A stretch of 18,674 bases of DNA from Mailhella sp. GTDB taxonomy: Bacteria > Desulfobacterota > Desulfovibrionia > Desulfovibrionales > Desulfovibrionaceae. Shown piece after piece: positions 1 through 7,191 of the stretch (within the stretch, counting starts at the first letter, position 1; the number at the start of each line of letters is the position of its first letter). The position numbers were made by a program, and so were the translations under genes. The notes beneath the pieces are model-generated. The model searched no databases and was not told where the DNA came from. It saw nothing but the letters and a program-made list of their open reading frames with translations. The DNA lies in the NCBI GenBank assembly GCA_020024815.1, contig JAHHTE010000026.1:1-18674 (forward strand), read 5' to 3'.

Positions 1-51
1 TTACATTATAATAAGATACAATAACTAATAGTTAAAACGATAAATCATAAT

Positions 52-816
52 CTAATTATAATGTCGTATAAATCTTACATCATTTATAAATCCATCTTGA
101 TTAGTTTTCGTAAGTTGTGCTGTTTCAATAGTTATCATTGCACTATTATTTATATAATTAAAGACCTTATCAAAATCAATTTCACCGTTTCCAAGGTGTG
201 AATGGCTATCAAATAAAGAGTTAATATTATCCATATCTGAAATATGATACATTACTGGTTTTAACGCATTAAATTGTGAAATATAATAATATGGATCAAT
301 ATGTTGGCTATTTGCCGAACATATTGCATGAGAAATATCTAAACAAAAACCACAAGATGTATTTTGTAAAACATAATTAATTTCTTCAACAGTTGCTCCT
401 CTGCAATATTTTTTTATTAATCCCTTTTGAAAAAAAACAATAAGTGGCTTATTTTCTATTATTATTCTTTCATCATTGAATATTTTTATCTGATAAATCA
501 ACTCATCAATATTTCCTTCAATTCCACCATGAATAATAATATTTGAAACTTTTAATATATCAGCAAAATTCTTAATATTTTTATATACAAACAAATTTTG
601 TTTTCTTTTAAATTTATCAGCTAAATTTATTTTATGTAATGCATGCGGAAAATGTATAATAAATGGAATTGATAATTTTTTCCATAATGTTATTGTATTA
701 TAAGAATCAGGAACAACATAAAGCTCAATATAATCAAAATAGTTTTGTTCATATAATTTTATAGTTTCATTAATCACATCTGTATTAATTGACCATAATT
801 TTAATCCTATTTTCAT
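52..816 (-). CDS. TIM-barrel sugar-phosphate isomerase/epimerase-like (AP endonuclease 2 superfamily) protein
   Basis: The 254-residue protein has the pattern of the xylose isomerase-like/AP endonuclease IV TIM-barrel superfamily. Putative metal ligands appear in the expected order: H55, H96 (IIHGG), E121 (IIENK), D160 and H163 (LDISHA), H191 (YHISD), D203/H205 or H207 (DSHSHLG) and E231 (TIETA). Members are either sugar epimerases/isomerases or endonucleases. The short length and lack of DNA-binding extensions favour a sugar or cyclitol enzyme, but the substrate cannot be read. I place the start at an ATG with GAGG eight bases upstream (825-828), rather than a GTG seven codons earlier that overlaps that site. 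No partner gene is visible; a terminator separates it from the upstream zinc-ribbon gene. Composition is especially A/T- and Lys/Asn/Ile-rich. Confidence 0.72.
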   Translation of the reverse strand: MKIGLKLWSINTDVINETIKLYEQNYFDYIELYVVPDSYNTITLWKKLSIPFIIHFPHALHKINLADKFKRKQNLFVYKNIKNFADILKVSNIIIHGGIEGNIDELIYQIKIFNDERIIIENKPLIVFFQKGLIKKYCRGATVEEINYVLQNTSCGFCLDISHAICSANSQHIDPYYYISQFNALKPVMYHISDMDNINSLFDSHSHLGNGEIDFDKVFNYINNSAMITIETAQLTKTNQDGFINDVRFIRHYN

Positions 817-852
817 ATATAAAACCTCGTTAATCACTAATAAAAAGATAAT

Positions 853-885
853 AAAAAACTACCTAATGTATATAGGTAGTTTTTT
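853..885 (-). terminator. Intrinsic terminator after the zinc-ribbon gene
   Basis: A perfect 13-bp inverted repeat (853-865 and 873-885, core CTACCTA/TAGGTAG) has a 7-nt loop and A/T tracts on both sides. Read on the minus strand the stem ends in a T-run. It lies 22 bp past the stop of the zinc-ribbon gene and before the start of the next minus-strand gene, so it should separate the two transcripts. Confidence 0.8.
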
Positions 886-907
886 ATATAACTATTTTAT
901 TTTATAA

Positions 908-1621
908 CTATTTTATAACAACAGGAGTAGGAATATTAGCTAAAAGTTTTGCTATATCCACATTAAGATTAAGTTCTTGCATTGCTTGTTCAGCTAATTC
1001 TTTATCAGTATGTGTAATATCATTTTGCACTGCATTTTGCTTTAATGTTCCATATTTTGCCAATACAACTAACTCATCAGAGCTAAAACCATGCATACAA
1101 GCTGTTGCATCTATAAATTTATTTGTTTTTTCAACTCCGTCATATCCCTTTTGATCTGGAATATACGTTACAACAGCCATAGTCTTATCAGCGTAAGCAT
1201 TTCCTGTATTGCTTGAAGTTAAAACAGTTACCACAACAGGAACAGATTGTTTACCATGAGCATCTAACGCAACTTTCATTGCTGTACTAATAAAATCATT
1301 TTGTGTTGCATTTGCTTGATCACCTTTAATAAAAGCAGATACATACAAGCGTTCACGATCTTTATTAGCAGCACTATTATTTTTTACGTCAATGATTTCA
1401 TAGGATAATACATTTCCGGGAAAAACAATTTCATCTTCTGTATTTAAGAAAAAGAAACAAGCAATAGCAATAATTGCAATAATTCCAACTAAATATTTAG
1501 CAACAGAAGAAAAGCAGTTTTTTCCATCACATGTTGAAAGTACAGCTCCGCATCTTGGACAAACTTCTAAATTTCCATCAACTGTATGATTACATTCTGG
1601 ACAAATAACTCTTTTTGTCAT
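908..1621 (-). CDS. Membrane-anchored zinc-ribbon protein of unknown function
   Basis: The 237-residue protein begins with a zinc ribbon, CPEC at 7-10 and CPRC at 21-24, with two further Cys at 31 and 36. A single hydrophobic segment at about 44-61 follows, then a soluble domain of about 175 residues. By the positive-inside tendency the ribbon is probably cytoplasmic and the C-terminal domain outside, but this is inference. The C-terminal part has no motif I recognise with confidence; its opening (VLSYEIIDVKNN) is loosely reminiscent of DUF4875-type proteins. The start is the ATG with AGGAG seven bases upstream, not a TTG two codons earlier. The gene appears monocistronic, with its own sigma70-like promoter (1686-1714) and terminator (853-885). 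Confidence 0.7.
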   Translation of the reverse strand: MTKRVICPECNHTVDGNLEVCPRCGAVLSTCDGKNCFSSVAKYLVGIIAIIAIACFFFLNTEDEIVFPGNVLSYEIIDVKNNSAANKDRERLYVSAFIKGDQANATQNDFISTAMKVALDAHGKQSVPVVVTVLTSSNTGNAYADKTMAVVTYIPDQKGYDGVEKTNKFIDATACMHGFSSDELVVLAKYGTLKQNAVQNDITHTDKELAEQAMQELNLNVDIAKLLANIPTPVVIK

Positions 1622-1685
1622 AATCAAACTCCTTTATTATCAGCGTGAAAAACCTTATGAATTAATGAGCCATTATTTTTTCCTT

Positions 1686-1714
1686 GTTATAAGTACGATA
1701 TTTACTTTTGGCAA
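1686..1714 (-). promoter_or_regulatory. Sigma70-like promoter of the zinc-ribbon gene
   Basis: On the minus strand TTGCCA (1714-1709) and TATAAC (1691-1686) are separated by exactly 17 bp. Transcription would start near 1679, giving a leader of roughly 58 nt before the ATG at 1621. Confidence 0.55.
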
Positions 1715-1769
1715 GAGAAAAGACCCCAAAAAAATTTACTTTTTTTTATTTTCCTTGTAATAAAAATCA

Positions 1770-2411
1770 CTATTCATCTGATATATTACGTATAGTCGCT
1801 TCAGTTAAATGCTCCATTAATAAATGAGAAAAACGAACAGCAATTTTCTCATTTCCACAAGCAACAGCTTTTAAAATATTTGTATGAAATTTTGTTGCCA
1901 TTACATCATCTTTATTACATTTATTTTCAAACCAAAAACGTCTTGAAAAATATTGAATTTGTCTTAACGCATGAGCAAAATATGGATTTTGTGTTGATTC
2001 CAAAATAAGTTCATGTATTTCTTGTAAACAATTTAAAATACCAATTTGATCATGCGCTTCACCACAAAGAGCAATTTTTTCAGCTAAAATATGCATTTGT
2101 CTTTTTTGTTTTATTGTTGCTCTAATAATAGCAAAACGTAAACAAATTGGTTCTATTTGCCTTCTAACTTCCAATAATTGTAATTGTTGTTCACTTGTAA
2201 TTTCTAAAAATTCAATTCCCTTACGTGGATGAATTGCCAATAAATTATCTTTTTCTAAACTTTGAATAGCCTCACGAACAGGTGTTCTACCAAGTTCAAG
2301 CATTGTTGCTAATTTATTTTCAGAATATAAAACATTAAAATTTAGCTCGCCAAAAACTAACATTTTTTCAATTTTATACCGAGCTTTATTTGCTAAAGAA
2401 TCAAATTCCAT
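1770..2411 (-). CDS. GntR-family transcriptional regulator, FadR/FCD subgroup
   Basis: The 213-residue protein has an N-terminal winged helix-turn-helix (about residues 8-70, with the hallmark GRTPVREAI at 41-49) and an all-helical FCD ligand domain (about 75-205). His133, His176 and His196 sit at the spacing of the FCD metal ligands. The acidic residue usually four before the first His appears to be Leu129, so metal binding may be altered. Family members sense small organic acids and usually repress the neighbouring catabolic operon. This gene is divergent from the FAD-oxidoreductase/BCCT/enolase operon and shares a 240-bp region with palindromes, so it is the likely regulator. Its start has GGGGAAAG just upstream. 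Confidence 0.88.
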   Translation of the reverse strand: MEFDSLANKARYKIEKMLVFGELNFNVLYSENKLATMLELGRTPVREAIQSLEKDNLLAIHPRKGIEFLEITSEQQLQLLEVRRQIEPICLRFAIIRATIKQKRQMHILAEKIALCGEAHDQIGILNCLQEIHELILESTQNPYFAHALRQIQYFSRRFWFENKCNKDDVMATKFHTNILKAVACGNEKIAVRFSHLLMEHLTEATIRNISDE

Positions 2412-2513
2412 ACTTTCCCCACTTATTAATGTTAATATAATTTATCAAAATACACGTAAGAATGCAATATCAAAGATTTTTTATTCTTTTTTATTGAATT
2501 TTTTTTAAAACTA

Positions 2514-2542
2514 TTGCTTTAATCTTGTTTGTAATATATAAC
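2514..2542 (+). promoter_or_regulatory. Candidate promoter of the FAD-oxidoreductase/BCCT/enolase operon
   Basis: TTGCTT (2514-2519) and TATAAC (2537-2542) are spaced by 17 bp. The predicted start near 2549 puts the 26-bp palindrome at about +10 to +35, a typical roadblock position. The region is very A/T-rich, so chance -10 boxes are common. Confidence 0.4.
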
Positions 2543-2557
2543 ATAAATTAAATTCTT

Positions 2558-2583
2558 TAATTTTATAATATATTATAAAATTA
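2558..2583. promoter_or_regulatory. 26-bp perfect palindrome, candidate GntR operator
   Basis: Both strands read TAATTTTATAATA followed by its exact complement, a 26-bp perfect palindrome without spacer. It lies in the divergent region between the GntR gene and the FAD oxidoreductase gene. A second, imperfect inverted repeat (TATGTTATA, 3-nt centre, TATATCATA; 2599-2619) follows. The 9-mer TATGTTATA also occurs inverted at 2537-2545, over the -10 box. These fit dimeric repressor sites, but all are A/T-only or nearly so. Confidence 0.4.
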
Positions 2584-2651
2584 TTTTAATAAATAAAGTA
2601 TGTTATAAAATATATCATATTATTTTTTATTTAGAAAAATAAGGGGAAATT

Positions 2652-4007
2652 ATGCGATTATCATGGAAAGAAACCAATATTTTTACAAGTAATTCACCAG
2701 AAATACAAGCTGATGTATTAGTATGTGGTGGCGGTCCAGCTGGTGTTGCTGCAGCTGTAATGGCAGGAAGAAGTGGACTAAAAACAATCTTAGTAGAGAA
2801 AAATGGTTTTTGTGGTGGTGCAGCCGTAGCAGGGCTTTCAGGGACTATTTGTGGCTTATACCTCACCCAATGTGATATAAAAAACAAGCAAACAAAACAA
2901 ATTGTTTATGGTTTTGCTGAAGAATTTAGAGCTGGTTTAGAAAAAAAACATGGATTAACAAAGCCACAAATTTATGGAAATACCCATGTAAACACATTTG
3001 ACCCACTTATTTGGCGTGAAGTTGCTGATGATATGTTAGAACAAGCAAATGTAAACTGCTTGTATCATGCATTCATTAGCCAAGTTGATTTTAGAGATAA
3101 TCAAATCCAAGCAGTAAAAGTAGAATCAAGTGCTGGTTCAACAGTTATAAAAGCAAAACGTTATATTGATGCAACAGGTGATGCTACTCTTATTGCTTTA
3201 GCTGGACTTCCTTATACACGAGGAAATAATGGTGCTGTACAAAATCCTACCATGATGTTTCGTCTTTCAAATGTAGATGAAAAAGCATTTTACGATGTTT
3301 TTGGTGTGGATACAATTTGTCCAGCAGAACTTGCACAAAAATTAACACAAGCATTTGAAACAAAAACATATAATACCCCACGTAATCGCGTTTGGGTTTT
3401 CCCAACTCCTCAACCAAGTGTGTTTTTAATGAACTGCACACAATTAGCAGGTCAACATGGTGAAATATTAAATGTTCTTTACCCTGAAGAAAGAACTTAT
3501 GCAGAAATTCTAGGTAGACGCATTGCACGAGAATATCATCGCTTTTTTAAAGATAATGTAAAAGGTTTTGAAAATTCACTTTTAATTGATATGGCAGCAG
3601 AAGTAGGAGTTCGACAAACTCGTAGCATTGTAGGTGAAGAATGTTTAACAAATGACCATGTTGCAACTTGCCAAAAAAGCACAACAGCTATTGCTAAATC
3701 TTCTTGGCCTATTGAATTACACGCAGGAGAAGTTTCAAAACTGCATTGGTTAGAAAATGATTATTATGAAGTTCCTTATCTTACTTTAGTTCCTAAAAAT
3801 ACAGAAAATATCATTGTTGCTGGTCGTTGCTTATGCACTGAACATGAAGCATTAGCATCAGCAAGGGTTACAGCACAATGTTTTGAATACGGTCATGCAG
3901 CAGCTATTGCAAGTGTTCTCTCTCTTGAAAATAACTATGCATTTAAAGCTATTGATGTAGCAAAACTTCAAGAAAAAATGAAAGCAAATGGCAGTGCTTT
4001 ATCTTAG
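2652..4007 (+). CDS. FAD-dependent oxidoreductase (FAD_oxidored family)
   Basis: The 451-residue flavoprotein opens with a Rossmann dinucleotide-binding fold: CGGGPAG at 25-31 and the ribose-binding acidic residue E49 at the end of the second strand (ILVEK). CGG follows at 54-56. A mid-protein ATGD-type motif (DATGDATLI) and a C-terminal AGRC...HEALASARV segment (about 390-406) are characteristic of the FAD_oxidored group, which includes 2-enoate/succinate-dehydrogenase-like and catabolic dehydrogenases. The electron acceptor and substrate are unknown. There is no signal peptide, so it is cytoplasmic. A strong AAGGGG site lies five bases before the ATG. It is the first gene of an operon with a BCCT carrier and an enolase-superfamily enzyme, so it probably oxidises the imported compound or an intermediate. 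Confidence 0.82.
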   Translation: MRLSWKETNIFTSNSPEIQADVLVCGGGPAGVAAAVMAGRSGLKTILVEKNGFCGGAAVAGLSGTICGLYLTQCDIKNKQTKQIVYGFAEEFRAGLEKKHGLTKPQIYGNTHVNTFDPLIWREVADDMLEQANVNCLYHAFISQVDFRDNQIQAVKVESSAGSTVIKAKRYIDATGDATLIALAGLPYTRGNNGAVQNPTMMFRLSNVDEKAFYDVFGVDTICPAELAQKLTQAFETKTYNTPRNRVWVFPTPQPSVFLMNCTQLAGQHGEILNVLYPEERTYAEILGRRIAREYHRFFKDNVKGFENSLLIDMAAEVGVRQTRSIVGEECLTNDHVATCQKSTTAIAKSSWPIELHAGEVSKLHWLENDYYEVPYLTLVPKNTENIIVAGRCLCTEHEALASARVTAQCFEYGHAAAIASVLSLENNYAFKAIDVAKLQEKMKANGSALS

Positions 4008-4015
4008 GAGTAAGT

Positions 4016-4108
4016 ATGAAAAATTGTAAAATTGCAAGAATTGAACTTTATGCAATGAAAGTAAAAAAAGCAAATTTTATTAAACATCATAATGTATTAA
4101 TTATGTAA
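4016..4108 (+). pseudogene. Remnant of an enolase-superfamily gene N-terminus, or a 30-residue small ORF
   Basis: An ATG follows the FAD-gene stop by eight bases and has a GGAG site (4007-4010). Its first residues, MKNCKIARIELYAMKV, match the usual opening of mandelate-racemase/muconate-lactonizing proteins (M-K-I-x-x-I-E pattern). The frame ends after 30 codons, and the following 71 bp up to the BCCT start hold no clear continuation. I infer that an earlier enolase-type gene was mostly deleted here. The intact enolase gene lies at 5807. A translated small peptide cannot be excluded. Confidence 0.42.
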
Positions 4109-4179
4109 GACAAAAATTTAAAAAAATTTTTATTGCAGTAGAACTAATTTATAAACTCCTTTAAAATTTGGAGACTAAT

Positions 4180-5766
4180 ATGCAAAACATACCCAATAAT
4201 AAAAATTTATTCCAAAATGCTGACCAAAAACTTATGTGGCCTGCAATCATTTTTGTCTTGATAGTTATGGCATTAGCAACAGCTTTTCCTGAAAAACTTA
4301 ATGCAATAACAGGAGCTGGAGCTTCTTTTATTACTCATAAACTAGGATTTTTTATTGATTTAATCGCATTAGCATGTTTAGGCGTTTTAGCATGGCTTGC
4401 ATTTGGTAAATATGGAGAAGTGCGTTTTGGTGGTAAAGATGCACAACCAGAATTTTCATTTATGAGTTTTGCTTTTATGATGTTTACAGCAGGTGTAGGA
4501 GCAGGATTAATCTATTGGGCTATTGGTGAACCAATATACTATATGCTTTATCCACCTTATGGTGTTGAACCTTTATCATCTGAAGCAAGCACATGGGCAA
4601 TAGCTTATTCAACATACCATTGGAATATTATAGGTTGGGGAATTTTCCTTTTTCCTGCAATTCCTTATGGATATTATATGTATAATCGTAAACAAACAAA
4701 TTTAAGATTAAGTGCCCTTTGCTCAGAAATAATTGGCGAAAAACATAAAGACTCATGGATTGGATATGTAATTAATATTTTCGCAATTTTTGGTACTCTT
4801 GGTGCTTTTTCAACATCAATGGGATTATCTGCTGATTTACTTGCATCTGGTCTCTATAAAATGTTTGATATTGTTCCTACTACTGGAATACGTGTTGCTA
4901 TTGTTTTCTCATTCATCATTTTTTATATTCTTATAATGTCCCTTGGTTTAAAAAAAGGTATTTCAAAGTTAGCTGATATTTGTGTTTATATTTCAGTGGG
5001 ATTAATTGTTTTTATTCTTGTTGTTGGTCCAACTGCTTTTATTATTAACTATATGGGCGACAGTCTTGGAATGATAGCAAATAACTTTTTTAGAATGTCT
5101 TTATATACTGACCCCATAAATAAAACAGGTTTTCCACAAGACTGGACTATCTTTTATTGGGCATGGTACTTTGCTTATCTTGTAATGATGGGATTATTTA
5201 TTGCAAAAGTATCTAAAGGACGTACATTTAAACAAGTTATTCTTACATGCGTTATTGGTAGCTCTCTTGGTTGTGTTCTTTTTATGGGAATTTTAGGAAG
5301 CTATACAGTAAATGGTATTTTTACAAAATCAATTCCAGTTATTGATTGGTTTAAAGAACTTGGTTTATCTTCTGCTGTAATTGAAGTAATTGCATCTGTT
5401 CCTTTTGGAATGTTTGTACTAGCGATATTTATGGCATCAGCGTATGTTCTAATTACTACTACCATGACATCAGCTACATACGCAGTTTCTCTTATGACAA
5501 CAAAAAAACTTGGTAAAGATGGTGATCCTGATTTAGCCATTCGTATTGTTTGGTCTATTGCTGTTGGAGCAATTAGTATGGTTGCTTTACTTATGGGAGC
5601 TGGTGTTAATACAATAAAATCTATGGCAATTCTTTCTGCTCCTCCTATGATTTTCCTTTATGTAATTATGTTTCTTTGCCTTTTACGTTGGTTAAAAAAT
5701 GATTATACAGTAACCCCCAGCATAATAGAACACATAGAAACAAAAGAAAGCGAAAATAATAACTAA
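4180..5766 (+). CDS. BCCT-family (betaine/carnitine/choline-type) transporter
   Basis: The 528-residue membrane protein has about 12 hydrophobic segments and BCCT hallmarks: GVGAG at 105-109, YHW at 146-148, and the family signature as DWTIFYWAWYFAY at 321-333. BCCT carriers take up betaines, carnitine or related zwitterions, some by Na+ symport and some by antiport. The aromatic box reads WAWYFAY instead of BetP-type WAWWISW, so two Trp positions carry Tyr, which suggests a different ligand. The start is the ATG at 4180 with GGAG at 4170-4173; an in-frame TTG at 4168 overlaps that site and is unlikely. Position between an oxidoreductase and an enolase-type enzyme argues for nutrient uptake rather than osmoprotection. 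No long C-terminal osmosensory tail is present. Confidence 0.9.
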   Translation: MQNIPNNKNLFQNADQKLMWPAIIFVLIVMALATAFPEKLNAITGAGASFITHKLGFFIDLIALACLGVLAWLAFGKYGEVRFGGKDAQPEFSFMSFAFMMFTAGVGAGLIYWAIGEPIYYMLYPPYGVEPLSSEASTWAIAYSTYHWNIIGWGIFLFPAIPYGYYMYNRKQTNLRLSALCSEIIGEKHKDSWIGYVINIFAIFGTLGAFSTSMGLSADLLASGLYKMFDIVPTTGIRVAIVFSFIIFYILIMSLGLKKGISKLADICVYISVGLIVFILVVGPTAFIINYMGDSLGMIANNFFRMSLYTDPINKTGFPQDWTIFYWAWYFAYLVMMGLFIAKVSKGRTFKQVILTCVIGSSLGCVLFMGILGSYTVNGIFTKSIPVIDWFKELGLSSAVIEVIASVPFGMFVLAIFMASAYVLITTTMTSATYAVSLMTTKKLGKDGDPDLAIRIVWSIAVGAISMVALLMGAGVNTIKSMAILSAPPMIFLYVIMFLCLLRWLKNDYTVTPSIIEHIETKESENNN

Positions 5767-5806
5767 TTTTTTCTCAAGTAGAATGAAAAATTAGAAGGAA
5801 ATTTTT

Positions 5807-6970
5807 ATGAATAAAAATCAAATTAAAAAAATTGAATTTTTACCTATTTCAGTTCCTGCTAACAATTGGAGTTTAGATACCTGCATTGTTAAAATAACAG
5901 ACGAAGCTGGACGTTATGGTATAGGTGAAGCAGATGGAGATCCTAATGTTCTAACAGCCTTTGCTAACGCTAATTCACAACATAAATGGTGGCAAAAATT
6001 AACAGATATTCTTATTGGACACGATCCAATTGAATTTGATGCTAACTGGGATCTTATGTATGAATCAACACGTTGGATTGGAATGCGTAGTTTTGCTTTG
6101 TTTGCCATTTCAGGTATTGATATTGCCTTATATGATTTAGCTGGAAAACAACATGATGTACCTGTTTATAAATTAATGGGAGGTGCATTCAGAGATAAGG
6201 TTACTCCATATTTTACTTTATACCCTAATTGTCCATCAAATGCTGATCCAGAAGTTGCATTAGAAGCTTACAAACCCCTCTTTGCAAAAGCAAAAGAGAA
6301 AAAAATAAAAGCTACAAAAATATGCCTTATGCAAGATTCTGTTATGACAAAAGAACAAGCAGTTAATTATATTCGTGAATGTAGAAAAATGGTTGGTAAT
6401 GATATTGATATGATGATTGATCCTCTTTATCGTTGGACTGACTGGGAAGAAGTAAAATGGATTCTTAATGAATTAGAAGATGTTAATTTATATTTTGCAG
6501 AAGCAACATTACCCCATGATGACCTTGAAGGACATAGAAAATTATCACAATCAGTAAAAACACGCATTTGTGGAATGGAAATGGGAACAAGCCGTTTTGA
6601 GGCAGAACAATGGCTAAAATATAGTGGTGTTTCTATTATTCAGCCTGATTATAATAGGTGTGGTGGGCTAACAGAATTACGCAGAATTTCTCACATGGCA
6701 GAACAATATAGCGTACAAGTAAGTCCTCATCATTGGAAAACAGGTATTACAGCTGCTGCTGCTCGACATTTTCATATTAATAATAAATATACAAAATATG
6801 TTGAATACTTACACCCTGATTTCTATGATGGTGAAGTAAGAAAAAATCTTACAACAAATGAAGTTCCAATTATTGATGGATACCTAGAAAAACCACACCT
6901 TCCAGGTCTTGGCATTGATATTAATAGAGAATATTATAAAAAAATTACTGGTAAAGATTTTGATAATTAA
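5807..6970 (+). CDS. Enolase-superfamily enzyme, mandelate racemase-like
   Basis: The 387-residue protein has the capping domain (about 1-130) and barrel of the MR/MLE group. Metal ligands are D205, E232 and E258. The Asp-His general-base dyad is D281/H308, with E333 as the late acidic residue. Spacings from the second ligand on (26, 23, 27) equal those of mandelate racemase (E221, E247, D270, H297). On the opposite face only the second Lys of the KxK motif is kept (K171; the first is A169). The chemistry is therefore abstraction of a carboxylate alpha-proton: racemisation/epimerisation or dehydration. The substrate cannot be assigned. Known betaine-specific family members such as hydroxyproline-betaine 2-epimerase make a betaine ligand plausible next to a BCCT carrier, but this is inference. 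An AGAAGGA site precedes the ATG. Confidence 0.88.
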   Translation: MNKNQIKKIEFLPISVPANNWSLDTCIVKITDEAGRYGIGEADGDPNVLTAFANANSQHKWWQKLTDILIGHDPIEFDANWDLMYESTRWIGMRSFALFAISGIDIALYDLAGKQHDVPVYKLMGGAFRDKVTPYFTLYPNCPSNADPEVALEAYKPLFAKAKEKKIKATKICLMQDSVMTKEQAVNYIRECRKMVGNDIDMMIDPLYRWTDWEEVKWILNELEDVNLYFAEATLPHDDLEGHRKLSQSVKTRICGMEMGTSRFEAEQWLKYSGVSIIQPDYNRCGGLTELRRISHMAEQYSVQVSPHHWKTGITAAAARHFHINNKYTKYVEYLHPDFYDGEVRKNLTTNEVPIIDGYLEKPHLPGLGIDINREYYKKITGKDFDN

Positions 6971-7005
6971 TATGATTTAATTTATTATTTTTTATAATAT
7001 GTTAT

Positions 7006-7044
7006 AATTATGGGGAAAATTTTAATAAAATTTTCCCCATAATT
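7006..7044 (+). terminator. Intrinsic terminator of the BCCT/enolase operon
   Basis: A perfect 18-bp stem (7006-7023 with 7027-7044; core ATGGGGAAAATTTT) has a 3-nt AAT loop and runs into T6 (7043-7048). It sits 35 bp after the enolase stop codon. The 9-mer TATGTTATA found in the upstream control region occurs again at 6998-7006. Confidence 0.85.
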
Positions 7045-7089
7045 TTTTATTTAAATCCTATACTATTAAAAAAAACTTATCGTAGCTTA

Positions 7090-7102
7090 TAATGTTACAT
7101 TA
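7090..7102. promoter_or_regulatory. Short inverted repeat upstream of the MATE gene
   Basis: TAATGT-T-ACATTA is an exact 6-bp inverted repeat around one base, about 90 bp before the MATE start. It could be an operator for a local regulator, but the sequence is short and A/T-rich. I saw no convincing promoter or ribosome binding site in 7050-7191. Confidence 0.2.
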
Positions 7103-7191
7103 TCATAATAAAATTATAAAAAATCTATCACCCAAATATTTTTTAATAATAATTATTTACTTTTGTTTTATTAATCTTTATATTCTCCTGC

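Noticed and set aside
1730..1750. A-rich/T-rich pair after the GntR gene as a terminator
   Set aside because: The stem is only A-T pairs and cannot be distinguished from the general A/T tracts of the region.
4155..4173. CTCC/GGAG pairing that could hide the BCCT ribosome binding site
   Set aside because: Only four base pairs with a 10-plus-nt loop; too weak to claim a regulatory hairpin.
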